Part shown: one piece after another, positions 1 through 7,568 of the stretch | Position numbering within the stretch: the stretch's first letter is position 1 | Layout of the letters: each line of letters begins with the position of its first letter | Translations under genes and position numbers: made by a program | Notes under the pieces: generated by a model | The model's database searches: none | Told to the model about the DNA's origin: nothing | The model's input: the letters and a program-made list of their open reading frames with translations, nothing else | From: Ramlibacter alkalitolerans | GTDB lineage: Bacteria; Pseudomonadota; Gammaproteobacteria; Burkholderiales; Burkholderiaceae_C | DNA length: 32,500 nt | Assembly: GCF_016722765.1 (NCBI RefSeq) | Contig: NZ_JAEQND010000016.1 | Location: 1 to 32,500 of the forward strand | Reading direction: 5' to 3'

Positions 1-1
1 C

Positions 2-115
2 ACGCAGGAGCAGCTAGACCAGGTCGCCAGAAAGCTCAATACACGTCCCAGAGAGACTTTGGGATTCGAGTCACCAGCCGAAAGGCTGGCAGCCACCGTT
101 GCATTGACCGGTTGA
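2..115 (+). pseudogene. IS30-family transposase, C-terminal 37 codons (cut by the window edge)
   Basis: The open frame from base 2 ends at a TGA at 113-115. It reads TQEQLDQVARKLNTRPRETL, then GFESPAERLAATVALTG. The LNxRPRxTLGF-xxPAER signature is the usual C-terminus of IS30-family transposases, which carry a DDE nuclease domain and move by copy-and-paste. The rest of the gene would lie left of the window, so I cannot tell whether the element is intact. The last codons overlap a segment (about 99-124, ending TTGAAACCGCC) that resembles IS30-type terminal inverted repeats, so the right end of the element is probably near base 124. That boundary is inference. No direct target repeat can be checked here. 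Confidence 0.75.
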
Positions 116-145
116 AACCGCCGAGGCCCAGGGCTCCCGACGAAG

Positions 146-166
146 AAAAGCCCCGCAACGCGGGGC
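146..166 (-). terminator. Rho-independent terminator of the alpha/beta hydrolase gene
   Basis: On the minus strand, a 7-bp stem GCCCCGC/GCGGGGC with a 3-nt loop is followed by TTTT. It lies about 30 nt past the hydrolase stop codon, between that gene and the IS30 remnant. Confidence 0.8.
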
Positions 167-193
167 CTCACCCTGGATTCAAACGAACCGCTC

Positions 194-1012
194 CTACAAC
201 CTCCCCAGCGCCGACATCAACGCCTTCCTCACCGTCGGGAACTGGTGCACATCCCCATGCCCCGCCCCGGTCACGCGCACCAGGTGTGCCGAGCGCATCG
301 CGCTCACCAGCTGTTCGCTGTGGTGGATCGGGATCAGTTCGTCCTTCTCGCCGTGGATCAGCATCACGGGCCCGAGCAGCTTGGCGGCGTGTTCCAGCGT
401 GTGCAGCGGATAGCGCAGCACCTGCAAGGGCACCCACGGATACAGCTCGCCGGCCAGCGCCCGCATGCTGCTGTAGGGAGACACGAGCAGCGTGAGGTCC
501 GGCGCATGCCCGTCGGAGCAAAGCCGCGCCGCAAGGCCCGCGGCCAGGCCGGTGCCCAGCGACTGGCCCGAGATCACCACCCGCTTGCCGGCGTACATCG
601 GCGCGACGTGGTTCCACACCGCTTCGACGTCCGCGCGCAATTGCTCCTCGCTCTCGATCTCGCCGCTGCTCTTGCCGAAGCCGCGGTAGTCGAACATCAC
701 GACGTCGAAGTTGGCCTGGCGGAACGCCTCCAGGTCGACGAACCACTTCTTCAGGTTGCCGGAGTTGCCGTGCAGGAAGAAGAACACCCCGCGCGGCTCC
801 GGCAGCCGCATGTGCGCACACGACAGGCGGGCCCCCGGCACGTCGACGAAGAATTCGGACGTGTCCGGGTCGTTGCAGATCGGCTCGTCGGGCCCCAGCT
901 TGTCGGGCTCGAACAGCAGCCGTTCCTGGCGGAAGTAGAGCCACCCTACTGCGCCGGCATAGATGGCGCCGATGGCCAGCAGCACCGCGGCGGAGAACAT
1001 TGCGTAAACCAT
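194..1012 (-). CDS. Membrane-anchored alpha/beta hydrolase (BEM46/ABHD13-like)
   Basis: A 272-residue serine hydrolase of unknown substrate. An N-terminal hydrophobic helix (about residues 4-26, AVLLAIGAIYAGAVGWLYF) should anchor it in the inner membrane. The core follows: oxyanion region FFLHGNSGN, a strand with DYRGFGKSSG, nucleophile elbow GQSLG, acid region LIHGEKDELIP and catalytic His in GAGHGDVH. This order matches the BEM46/ABHD13 group. I chose the ATG at 1012 over an in-frame ATG at 1054: GGAGG lies 5 nt before it, and the longer start would overlap the upstream gene. That gene ends at 1035, so the two probably form one transcript. A terminator follows. The fold is secure; the substrate is not predictable. 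Confidence 0.9.
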   Translation of the reverse strand: MVYAMFSAAVLLAIGAIYAGAVGWLYFRQERLLFEPDKLGPDEPICNDPDTSEFFVDVPGARLSCAHMRLPEPRGVFFFLHGNSGNLKKWFVDLEAFRQANFDVVMFDYRGFGKSSGEIESEEQLRADVEAVWNHVAPMYAGKRVVISGQSLGTGLAAGLAARLCSDGHAPDLTLLVSPYSSMRALAGELYPWVPLQVLRYPLHTLEHAAKLLGPVMLIHGEKDELIPIHHSEQLVSAMRSAHLVRVTGAGHGDVHQFPTVRKALMSALGRL

Positions 1013-1034
1013 GTTGCCTCCGCCGCGCAAGGTC

Positions 1035-1541
1035 TTAGCGACGACGTTTGGCATCGGGGTCGCTCGGGCCGTTGCGGTCGGACAGGCCGGCGTTCGGCGC
1101 CCCGAGTTCGCCGGCGTCGCTCGGGTTCTTCTCGTCCCAGGTGCGGCCGGCGCCGGTCACCTTGCCGCGCGGATGCACCATGTCGGTCCCGTCGTCGAAG
1201 TCCAGCGTGCCGCCGGCGGACGCGCGGTCGTCGGCCGCGCCGGTATCGCGCTCGTTCACGCCCGAAGGGGCGACCAGGTCCGGCTGGCGGTCGCTGGTGA
1301 CGCCGACCTTGCCGGGGCCGTCACCACGGTAATCCTGTGCCGAGGGCGATTCGCTGGTCAGCGGCATGCCCTTTTCTTCGCCGGCGCGCGGTCGGTCGTC
1401 CATCCTGCCGCCGGTCTCCGGCGCATCGCCGGTGCCGCGCGCCGAAGCCTGCCCGTCGGTCAGCTTGCGTCCGGTGTCCGGCGAAGCTCGGTCCTGGTCC
1501 TTGCGCGGCATCCCGTCGCGGGATTGTTCCTGGTTGGGCAT
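1035..1541 (-). CDS. Hydrophilic, probably disordered protein, unknown function
   Basis: 168 residues, starting MPNQEQSRDGMPRKDQDRAS. It is rich in Asp, Gly, Ser, Pro, Arg and Lys, with almost no hydrophobic stretches, no signal peptide and no membrane helix. It is therefore probably cytoplasmic and intrinsically disordered. I do not recognise a family. A good ribosome binding site (AAAGGAG, 6 nt spacing) precedes the ATG, which supports a real gene. A motif shared with two other low-complexity genes of this window lies 85 nt upstream (1626-1657), suggesting a common regulator. The alpha/beta hydrolase start lies 22 nt beyond its stop. A protective (hydrophilin-like) role is a guess from composition only. 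Confidence 0.7.
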   Translation of the reverse strand: MPNQEQSRDGMPRKDQDRASPDTGRKLTDGQASARGTGDAPETGGRMDDRPRAGEEKGMPLTSESPSAQDYRGDGPGKVGVTSDRQPDLVAPSGVNERDTGAADDRASAGGTLDFDDGTDMVHPRGKVTGAGRTWDEKNPSDAGELGAPNAGLSDRNGPSDPDAKRRR

Positions 1542-1625
1542 GGCGGACTCCTTTGCTGCTGTCGGTCGATGGGCAGGCTTTCAGCCCTGCGTGCCATCCA
1601 GTGTTGACGATCTGCCCACGGCAGA

Positions 1626-1657
1626 CCTGTCGGGTTTGCCCGAAGCATTGCGTAGGA
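1626..1657 (-). promoter_or_regulatory. Shared upstream motif, copy 1 (TCCTAC-N18-CCGACAGG)
   Basis: The plus strand shows CCTGTCGG, 18 nt, GTAGGA. Read toward the gene starting at 1541 it is TCCTAC-N18-CCGACAGG, 85 nt upstream of the ATG. The same two blocks recur at 3074-3105 and 10104-10134, also upstream of minus-strand low-complexity genes. The spacing would suit a sigma-factor promoter or a dyad operator. Its nature is unproven. Confidence 0.45.
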
Positions 1658-1705
1658 GGCTGGCGCGGCGCCGGGCGGGGAAACGGCAGGACCCGGCCGC
1701 CGGTT

Positions 1706-2410
1706 CTAGCGATACAGGGCCACCAGGCGCTCGCGCTCCTGCGGACCGAGTGCCAGGCCGGTGCGGAAGTACGCCTCCAGCGAGCCGTAGGCGCGCTGCA
1801 CCTCCTCGAAGGCCGCCCGCAGGAATTCCGGCTGCACCTGCCACAAGACCACCATGGCCTCGCGCGAAAGTCCCATGCGCGACTCCTGCGGCAGCACGAG
1901 CCGCTCGTTGGTGAGCAGGTAGTCGTGCATCACCTCGTCGTCGCTCGCGCCCACCGCCTTGAGCAGCAGGGCGGCGGCGAATCCGGTGCGGTCCTTGCCC
2001 GCGGTGCAGTGGAAGACCGTGGGTTCGTCGGATGCCAGCAGGTGGGCGAAGAACTCCGCGAAGCGCGCCGTGTTGTGGCGCACGAAGCCGCGGTAGGTGT
2101 CCTGCATATGGGCGGTGACGTCGGCGGGCATCAGGGCCCGGCCGGCCGCGAGCAGCGCACCGAGCGTTTGCACGATGGTCGGCTCGATCGGCAGCGAGTG
2201 AACGGTGACACCCGGCACGCAGCAGGCCGCCGATGCGCGCTCCTGCACGCCGCGGAAGTCGAGCACGCGCGAGATGCCGAGCGCGGCGATCTCGCGGGCA
2301 TCGGCTTCGTCGAGGGCGCCGAGGTGGTCGGAGCGATAGAGATGGCGCAGGGCGCCGCCCGGCTCGCGGACGCCGACCCGGCGGAAATTGGCGGGACTGG
2401 CAAGACGCAT
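1706..2410 (-). CDS. Protein tyrosine phosphatase (Y_phosphatase3/IphP-type)
   Basis: 234 residues. The active-site loop HCTAGKDRTG (about residues 135-144) is the CX5R signature of cysteine phosphatases, with Cys nucleophile and Arg for phosphate binding. The AGKDR form is typical of the bacterial IphP/Y_phosphatase3 group, which acts on phosphotyrosine and sometimes phosphoinositides. The N-terminus NFRRVGV-REPGG and the VLDFRG segment also fit this group. There is no signal peptide, so a cytoplasmic enzyme is likely. The ATG at 2410 has only a G-run directly before it, so the start is less certain, but the protein begins where family members usually begin. It is oriented like its neighbours but separated from both, so it may have its own promoter. 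Confidence 0.88.
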   Translation of the reverse strand: MRLASPANFRRVGVREPGGALRHLYRSDHLGALDEADAREIAALGISRVLDFRGVQERASAACCVPGVTVHSLPIEPTIVQTLGALLAAGRALMPADVTAHMQDTYRGFVRHNTARFAEFFAHLLASDEPTVFHCTAGKDRTGFAAALLLKAVGASDDEVMHDYLLTNERLVLPQESRMGLSREAMVVLWQVQPEFLRAAFEEVQRAYGSLEAYFRTGLALGPQERERLVALYR

Positions 2411-2497
2411 CCCCCCGATTGTCGGCGAGAGCGCCGGATCGCGCAGGCGCTGCCCGCGAGCCCTACTTCGAGCGGCTATGCGGCATCCGGTCCCCGC

Positions 2498-2668
2498 TCA
2501 CTTCGTGGACGGCGTGCTCTTCTTCTCGCCGCCGGTGCTGGCGCGCTTGCTGCTCGCCTTGCCGGCACTGGCCTTGTCGCCCTTGCGTTGCGCGGCCTGC
2601 GCGCTGCCCGCCTTCTTCACGCCGCTGCTGCGCGACTTCGCGTCGCCGGAGGGAGTGGTCGATTTCAT
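2498..2668 (-). CDS. Small basic Lys/Ser/Ala-rich protein
   Basis: A 56-residue frame starting MKSTTPSGDAKSRSSGVKK and ending STPSTK. It consists almost entirely of Lys, Ser, Ala, Gly, Thr and Arg, strongly basic, with no hydrophobic core. Short lysine-rich tails of this kind occur in histone-H1-like bacterial proteins, but I see no defined motif. GGAAGGAAG lies just before the ATG and can serve as ribosome binding site. It lies 90 nt downstream of another tiny low-complexity gene on the same strand, with an imperfect hairpin between them (2691-2717, TGCCTGG/CCAGGCA). The two are probably co-expressed. Function unknown; nucleic-acid binding is a guess from charge. Confidence 0.55.
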   Translation of the reverse strand: MKSTTPSGDAKSRSSGVKKAGSAQAAQRKGDKASAGKASSKRASTGGEKKSTPSTK

Positions 2669-2758
2669 GGTGCTTCCTTCCAGACAGGAATGCCTGGCGG
2701 CTCGCGCCGGCCAGGCAGGTTCACTTTCATCGGATCCCGGTCCACGCCGGGCGGGCTG

Positions 2759-2983
2759 TCACTTGCTGCTGCTGCGGGAGGAGCGGCTGCTGGAAGCGGT
2801 GCTGCGGCTGCCCTTGGCGGCGCTCGGCTTGCTGCTGCTGCTGCGGCTGGCGGTCGCGCCGCTGCGGCTGCTGCTGCTGCTCTTGCCGCTGGAGGCCGAT
2901 CCGCGGCTGCTGCCGCTGCTGCTGCGCGAGGAGGACGAGCCCGATTTCGACGAGGAGGAAGGGGAAGAACTGCGCGATGCCAT
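2759..2983 (-). CDS. Small Ser/Arg-rich low-complexity protein
   Basis: 74 residues, starting MASRSSSPSSSSKSGSSSSR. More than half are Ser; nearly all others are Arg, Lys, Ala or Gly, giving RS-type repeats. There is no signal peptide or hydrophobic segment. The frame could be dismissed as a low-complexity artefact, but AAAGGAG with 5-6 nt spacing precedes the ATG, and the shared motif found upstream of other low-complexity genes lies 91 nt upstream (3074-3105). The first residues, MASR, match the start of the large Gly/Ser/Tyr-rich protein at 8294-9985. It is probably intrinsically disordered and basic. Function unknown. Confidence 0.55.
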   Translation of the reverse strand: MASRSSSPSSSSKSGSSSSRSSSGSSRGSASSGKSSSSSRSGATASRSSSSKPSAAKGSRSTASSSRSSRSSSK

Positions 2984-3302
2984 AGCTTGCTCCTTTGGTG
3001 GGTTGCTGTTGCGGCCGTCGACTTCTGATTGCCGCTCGGCCTCCCGGTCAATCTAGGCAGACCAGACGCGGAGCCTGTCGGTATGCACATGGCTTCCGCG
3101 TAGGAATCGCCCTGCCCGCCGGCGATCCACCCCGATGGACGAAGGCTGCGGGTTCGCGCGCGCCTCGCCCCTACCAGATCCGCTTGTTGCCATCAACGGG
3201 GGCACTGTAAGCAGCCCACTGTCGAAAGGTGTAGTCGCAGTGCTGCCGCAGGTGTAGGACGCTGCCCTTTCCAGGCCGCGCAGGGGAACTCCGTGCGCCG
3301 GA
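2984..3302. other. Gene-free stretch holding one regulatory motif
   Basis: No convincing frame lies in these 319 bases. The open frames crossing it have no ribosome binding site and no recognisable protein. It holds the shared motif CCTGTCGG-N18-GTAGGA at 3074-3105. A weak promoter-like pair TTGACC/TCAGAA can be read toward the gene at 2983. Nothing recognisable lies between about 3110 and the helicase stop at 3303; no clear helicase terminator is seen. Confidence 0.5.
3074..3105 (-). promoter_or_regulatory. Shared upstream motif, copy 2 (TCCTAC-N18-CCGACAGG)
   Basis: CCTGTCGG and GTAGGA are separated by exactly 18 nt, as at 1626-1657. The motif lies 91 nt upstream of the Ser/Arg-rich gene in the same orientation as the other copies. 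Confidence 0.45.
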
Positions 3303-5372
3303 TCAGCGCCAGGCGGCGCGCGCGCGGTCACGCACCTGCATCACCGGCGAGGCCGGTTTCACCGTGGCGCTGGGGGCCGCCGCGGCCTCCGGCCACACGA
3401 CCTGCTCGAAGTGCTTCGCCATGCCCTCGGCGATGAAGCGCGAGCGGCCGGCATAGACATGGCGGTCGCCGCCGCCGGACTGCTGCGAGACGTAGAAGCG
3501 CTGCGGCACGAGCAGGTGCAGCTGCTCCTTCGCGCGCGTCATGGCGACGTACAGCAGGCGCCGTTCCTCCTCCAGTTCCTCGGTGGTGCCCGTCGCCATG
3601 TCGCTGGGGATGCAGCCGTCCACCACGTTCAGCACGTGCACCGCCTTCCATTCCTGGCCCTTGGCGCTGTGGATGGTGGACAGGATGAGGTAGTCCTCGT
3701 CGCGCAGCGGCGGGCCGCTCTGGTCGCTGGTCACCTCGGGGGGATCGAGCGTCAGTTCGGTCAGGAAGCGCTCCCGGCTGCCGTAGCCGGCGGCCAGGCG
3801 CGCGAGCTGTTCGACATCGAGCTTGCGCACCTGCGCGTCGTCGTGCAGCCGCTCCAGCACCGGGAGGTACCAGGATTTGGCGAGTTCCATGTCGGCCGGC
3901 CAGGCCAGTTCCGCATCGTTCAACTTCGCGTACAGCGAGGCGAGTTCGCTCCAGCCTTCCTGCGCCGCGGCGGGGGGTTCGAAGGACTGCAAGGCCGCAT
4001 GCGGATCGCCGGCTTCGCCCATCGCATCGAGCAGGCGCGTCGCCGTGGCGGCGCCCACGCCCGGCACCAGCTGCGCGACGCGAAAGCCGGCCATGCGCCC
4101 GCGCGGGTTCTGCGCGAAACGCAGCACCGCCATCAGGTCCTTGATGTGCGAGGCCTCGAGAAACTTGAGGCCGCCGAACTTCACGAACGGAATGTTGCGC
4201 CGCGCGAGCTCCAGCTCCAGCGGCGCGCTGTGGTGGCTGGCGCGGAACAGCACGGCCTGGGACTTGAGCGGCGCGCCGGCCTCGCGCTGGCGCAGCACCT
4301 GGTCGGCCACCCAGCGGGCCTGCTGCGCCTCGTCGGGCACCAGCACGAGCTGCGCGCGCTGGGACGAAGCCTTGTCCGTGAACAGGTCCTTGGCGTGCCG
4401 CTCGCGCGCGGCCGCGATCACGGCGTTGCTGGCCTGCAGGATGGGTTGCGTGCTGCGGTAGTTGCGCTCCAGCGTGACGATGCGCGCCGGCTGCGTGAAG
4501 CGGTGCGGGAAGTCCAGGATGTTGCGCACGGTGGCACCGCGGAACGAATAGATGCTCTGGGCGTCGTCAACGACCACGGTGACGCCCCGGCCGTCGGGCT
4601 TGAGACCGAGCAGGATCTCGGCCTGCAGCCGGTTGGTGTCCTGGTATTCGTCGACCAGCACGTGGTCGAAGCGCGCGCCGATCTCCTGCGCCAGCGTCGT
4701 CTCGGCCATCATGTCGGCCCAGAAACCGAGCAGGTCGTCGTAGTCCAGCACGTTCTGCTGCTGCTTGGCCTCCACGTAGGCGCCGAACAGCTTCTTCAGT
4801 TCGTCTTCCCATTGCGTGCACCACGGGTACACGGACTGCAGCACCAGGCCCAGCGGGTCGCGCGTGTTGAGCACGCGCGAATAGATGCCCAGGCAGGTGC
4901 CCTTGAGGGGGAAGCGCTTCTTCTGGTCGGACAGGCCGATCTCGTGCCGCACCATTCCCATCAGGTCCTCGGCGTCGCCGCGGTCATGGATGGTGAAGTT
5001 CTCCTCCAGGCCGATGCGCGCTGCGTACTCGCGCAGCAGGCGGGCGCCGATGCCATGGAAGGTGCCGCTCCAGGGCAGGTTCGGCAGCGCCTGCGTGCCC
5101 GCGAGGCCCAGCGCCTTCTGCAGCACGGCGCCGACGCGCCGCTCCATTTCCTGCGCGGCGCGCCGGCTGAACGTGAGCAGCATCATGCGCTGCGGATCGG
5201 CGCCGTGGCGCACCAGGTTGGCGACGCGGTGCGCCAGCGTATTGGTCTTGCCCGAGCCGGCCCCGGCGATCACCAGCAGCGGGCGCGTATCGCCGGCGCT
5301 GTCTCCCGTGCCATGGGTGGCGGCTTCGCGCTGCTGCGGGTTGAGGGATTCGAGCGGATCGGGGACGTGCAT
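3303..5372 (-). CDS. UvrD/Rep-like superfamily 1 ATP-dependent DNA helicase, LexA-box promoter
   Basis: 689 residues. Helicase motifs appear in order: Q-motif LNPQQREAA, Walker A AGAGSGKT (about 37-44), TFSRRAAQEM (Ia), VDEYQDTN (II), VVVDDAQSIYSFRGA (III), LERNYRST (IV), STIHSAKGQEW (V) and LLYVAMTRAKEQL (VI). It should translocate 3'-5' on single-stranded DNA and unwind duplexes. It is shorter than the true UvrD encoded at 18730-21099 and lacks the usual C-terminal extension, so it is a paralogue, not the mismatch/excision-repair enzyme. A near-consensus LexA box lies 63-78 nt upstream, suggesting SOS control. It is divergent from a DUF72 gene. Its precise repair role is unknown. Confidence 0.92.
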   Translation of the reverse strand: MHVPDPLESLNPQQREAATHGTGDSAGDTRPLLVIAGAGSGKTNTLAHRVANLVRHGADPQRMMLLTFSRRAAQEMERRVGAVLQKALGLAGTQALPNLPWSGTFHGIGARLLREYAARIGLEENFTIHDRGDAEDLMGMVRHEIGLSDQKKRFPLKGTCLGIYSRVLNTRDPLGLVLQSVYPWCTQWEDELKKLFGAYVEAKQQQNVLDYDDLLGFWADMMAETTLAQEIGARFDHVLVDEYQDTNRLQAEILLGLKPDGRGVTVVVDDAQSIYSFRGATVRNILDFPHRFTQPARIVTLERNYRSTQPILQASNAVIAAARERHAKDLFTDKASSQRAQLVLVPDEAQQARWVADQVLRQREAGAPLKSQAVLFRASHHSAPLELELARRNIPFVKFGGLKFLEASHIKDLMAVLRFAQNPRGRMAGFRVAQLVPGVGAATATRLLDAMGEAGDPHAALQSFEPPAAAQEGWSELASLYAKLNDAELAWPADMELAKSWYLPVLERLHDDAQVRKLDVEQLARLAAGYGSRERFLTELTLDPPEVTSDQSGPPLRDEDYLILSTIHSAKGQEWKAVHVLNVVDGCIPSDMATGTTEELEEERRLLYVAMTRAKEQLHLLVPQRFYVSQQSGGGDRHVYAGRSRFIAEGMAKHFEQVVWPEAAAAPSATVKPASPVMQVRDRARAAWR

Positions 5373-5388
5373 GGCGGCGGGCGGTTGG

Positions 5389-5424
5389 TAGGCTGGTGGT
5401 GCGCGAAGCCGAACCCCAGCGTGG
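5389..5424 (+). repeat. Interspersed repeat, GTAGGCTGG...ACCCCAGCG type
   Basis: It starts GTAGGCTGGTGGTG, passes CGCGAAG and ends GAACCCCAGCG. The same word order recurs at 15667-15705 and, inverted, twice at 15731-15805. It lies in the 5' region between the divergent helicase and DUF72 genes. Confidence 0.6.
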
Positions 5425-5434
5425 CGGAAGCGCG

Positions 5435-5450
5435 CTGTATATTAATCCAG
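5435..5450. promoter_or_regulatory. Candidate LexA (SOS) box
   Basis: CTGTATATTAATCCAG matches the LexA consensus CTGT-N8-ACAG at 7 of 8 conserved bases, with the usual AT-rich centre. It lies in the divergent promoter region, 63 nt from the helicase ATG, and touches the GTG start proposed for the DUF72 gene. A DNA-repair helicase is a fitting SOS target. Confidence 0.6.
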
Positions 5451-6361
5451 TGACTCCGCCCAACATCCTGGTCGGCACCGCCTCCTGGACCGACAAGACG
5501 CTGATAGCCTGCGGCCGCTTCTATCCGCCCGCCTGCAGGACGGCGGAACAGCGGCTGCGCTTCTACGCGCAGGAGTTCCCGCTGGTGGAGGTGGATTCGA
5601 GCTTCTATGCGATGCCGCTGCCGCAGACCGCGCAGCTGTGGGCCGAACGCACGCCGCAGGATTTCGTCTTCAACGTGAAGGCCTTCCGCCTCTTCACCGG
5701 GCACCAGACGCTGCCCACGACCTTCCCGCGCGACCTGCAGAAGGCGCTGGGCGAGGATGCCGGCCGCACCGTGTACTACGACAAGCTGCCGGCGGAGATC
5801 CGCGACGAGCTGTGGCGCCGCTTCATGGAGGCGCTGGCGCCGCTGAAGCACGCCGGCAAGCTGGGCGCCGTGCAGTTCCAGTTCGCGCCCTGGCTGCTGC
5901 GCAACCGCGCGAGCATCGCGCACGTGGAGCACTGCGTCGTGAAGATGCAGGGCCACGTGGTGGCGGCGGAATTCCGGCACGGCACCTGGTTCCACGGCGA
6001 ACACCTCGAGCGCACCATCGCCTGGGAGCGTGAGCTGGGTCTCGTGCACACGGTGGTCGATTCGCCGCAGGGCTTCGCCAACTGCGTTCCCTGCGTCTGG
6101 GACGTCACCAACCCGAAGCTCGCCATCGTGCGGCTGCACGGGCGCAACAAGGAGACCTGGAACAAGAAGGGCCTGGCCGCCTCCTCGGCCCGCTTCGACT
6201 ACTGGTACAGCGCCGACGAACTGGCCGCCATGGCACCGGAAATCCGGCACCTGGGCACGCTCGCCGGGCAGGTGCACGTGATCTTCAACACCAACTTCGA
6301 GGACCAGGGGCAGGTCAACGCGCGGCTGATGCGCGGGCTGCTGCGGGTAAATGCCGGGTAA
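5450..6361 (+). CDS. DUF72 (YecE-like) protein
   Basis: 303 residues from the GTG at 5450. The opening NILVGTASWTDKTL, then FYPP, the segment FPLVEVDSSFYAMP and FVFNVKAFRLFTGHQ are typical of DUF72, a TIM-barrel family of unknown activity found in bacteria and archaea. Later parts (EFRHGTWF, CVWDVTNPKLAIVRLHGRN, YWYSADEL, VIFNTNFEDQGQVNA) also match the family. An upstream GTG at 5396 would put a dispersed repeat and the LexA box inside the gene, so I prefer 5450, where the protein begins as DUF72 proteins usually do. The AT-rich TATATTAAT just before the GTG could be a -10 element, giving a leaderless or very short-leader mRNA. The neighbourhood suggests, without proof, a DNA-damage link. 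Confidence 0.85.
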   Translation: MTPPNILVGTASWTDKTLIACGRFYPPACRTAEQRLRFYAQEFPLVEVDSSFYAMPLPQTAQLWAERTPQDFVFNVKAFRLFTGHQTLPTTFPRDLQKALGEDAGRTVYYDKLPAEIRDELWRRFMEALAPLKHAGKLGAVQFQFAPWLLRNRASIAHVEHCVVKMQGHVVAAEFRHGTWFHGEHLERTIAWERELGLVHTVVDSPQGFANCVPCVWDVTNPKLAIVRLHGRNKETWNKKGLAASSARFDYWYSADELAAMAPEIRHLGTLAGQVHVIFNTNFEDQGQVNARLMRGLLRVNAG

Positions 6362-6441
6362 AAACGGTGCGGCGGGGAGAACGGCCGCGGGCAGCCGCTA
6401 GACTGCGGAAGACCGATCCCGTGTCTGCCTGGAGTTTCCCG

Positions 6442-6966
6442 ATGCGCCTCGTTTCCCCCGTGCTGGCCCTGGGCCTGTGCTTCGTCGCCCTGGCCACGCA
6501 GGCGCAACTCAGGCCCTCGCCCGGGTACTCTGCGGGCCCGTCGCTGCTGCCCCCGCCGGCCGCCGCCGCGCCGTCCGCGGCCGCGCCCGCGGCCGCCCAG
6601 GCGCCGAGCGCGAATGCCGACAAGGAAAGGGCCGGCCAGACCGCCGCCCATGCGTGGCTGCTGCTGCTCGATCGCAAGGACTGGGGCACGGCCTGGGACG
6701 CTTCGAGCCAGCTGTTCCGCCAGACGGTGCCGCTGCCGGCCTGGATGAACGGCATCCCCAAGCTGCGCGATCCCCTGGGCGCCTTCGTCGAGCGCCAGCC
6801 GGTGGATGCCACCTACAAGACGACCCTGCCGGGCCGCCCCGACGGCGAGTACGTCACCATCCTGTTCACCAGCCGCTTCGCCAACAAGGCGAAGGTCGAG
6901 GAAACGGTGACGACCGTGCGCGAGCCGGACGGCCGCTGGCGCGTGACGGGCTACACGGCGCGCTGA
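6442..6966 (+). CDS. Exported DUF4019-type protein
   Basis: 174 residues. The N-terminus MRLVSPVLALGLCFVALATQ followed by AQ is a Sec signal peptide with cleavage probably near residue 22. A Pro/Ala-rich linker (about 25-60) follows, then a domain with AHAWLLLLDRKDWGTAWDAS, TVPLPAWMNGI, YKTTLPGRPDGEYVTILFTSRFANK and ETVTTVREPDGRWRVTGYTAR. This matches DUF4019, a small periplasmic domain of unknown function. The ATG at 6442 has CTGGAGT 8 nt upstream. The frame is open upstream, but the signal peptide fixes this start. Its 3' end overlaps the convergent DUF4142 gene by 16 nt. Confidence 0.85.
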   Translation: MRLVSPVLALGLCFVALATQAQLRPSPGYSAGPSLLPPPAAAAPSAAAPAAAQAPSANADKERAGQTAAHAWLLLLDRKDWGTAWDASSQLFRQTVPLPAWMNGIPKLRDPLGAFVERQPVDATYKTTLPGRPDGEYVTILFTSRFANKAKVEETVTTVREPDGRWRVTGYTAR

Positions 6967-7532
6967 GGCTTGAGCGCCGCATTCGGCAGGGCCTTGCCGG
7001 CCTTGTCGAAGTGGAAGCGCAGCATCGGCAGCTGCCGCTCGACCCAGGCCTTGAGCACCGGGTCCTCCGCCTGCAGCGCGACGCGCTCGTAGTTCGTGAT
7101 GTCGACCTGGTAGGACTTGATCACCACCTCGTCGACATAGAGCCGGTCGAACTTCGCCCCATTGAGCCTGGCGAGCTGCTTGAGCACCTTGGCGTGCTCG
7201 TTGGTGGCCAGCGGCATGGCCATGCCGCGCTTGTGCAGCAGCCGCAGCAGCTCGGGCTGCGCGGTCTGCTGGCGCGCGATCAGGCTGTTCGCAAGGTCCT
7301 TCACCGCCGGATTGTTGGAGCGCGCGAGCGCGATGTGCGCGGCCTCCGCCTGGTAGCGCATGTTCGAGGCGCTGATCTGCAGGAAGCGCCGCTCCAGGCG
7401 CTGCGCCGGCGGCAGCGGCCGGGCGTCCGCGGCGGCGGAGGCGGCATACGCGGGAGCGCGGGCCGGCGTGCCCGCGGCGGGCAAGGCCGCCAGTGCGGCC
7501 GCCGCCACCAGTACCCAGTTGGCCATGCGCAT
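6951..7532 (-). CDS. Exported DUF4142 protein (paralogue 1)
   Basis: 193 residues. A Sec signal peptide (MRMANWVLVAAAALAALPA...) is followed by an all-helical domain: FLQISASNMRYQAEAAHIAL, NPAVKDLANSLIARQQTAQP, GMAMPLATNEHAKVLKQLA, FDRLYVDEVVIKSYQVDITNY and LKAWVERQLPMLRFHFDKA. The order fits DUF4142, a ferritin-like four-helix fold in the periplasm or outer layers, often linked to stress. I see no complete set of metal ligands. The terminal helix with LPMLRFH parallels LPVLREH in the neighbour at 7569-8210. The two genes are tandem on one strand with a 36-nt gap and probably co-transcribed. The sequences have diverged strongly, so this is an old duplication. Confidence 0.85.
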   Translation of the reverse strand: MRMANWVLVAAAALAALPAAGTPARAPAYAASAAADARPLPPAQRLERRFLQISASNMRYQAEAAHIALARSNNPAVKDLANSLIARQQTAQPELLRLLHKRGMAMPLATNEHAKVLKQLARLNGAKFDRLYVDEVVIKSYQVDITNYERVALQAEDPVLKAWVERQLPMLRFHFDKAGKALPNAALKPQRAV

Positions 7533-7568
7533 GCCTGTCCTCCTCGCCGGACGCGCGAGCGGGGCCGA

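Noticed and set aside
1..124. A complete insertion sequence
   Set aside because: Only the last 37 codons and the probable right end are inside the window.
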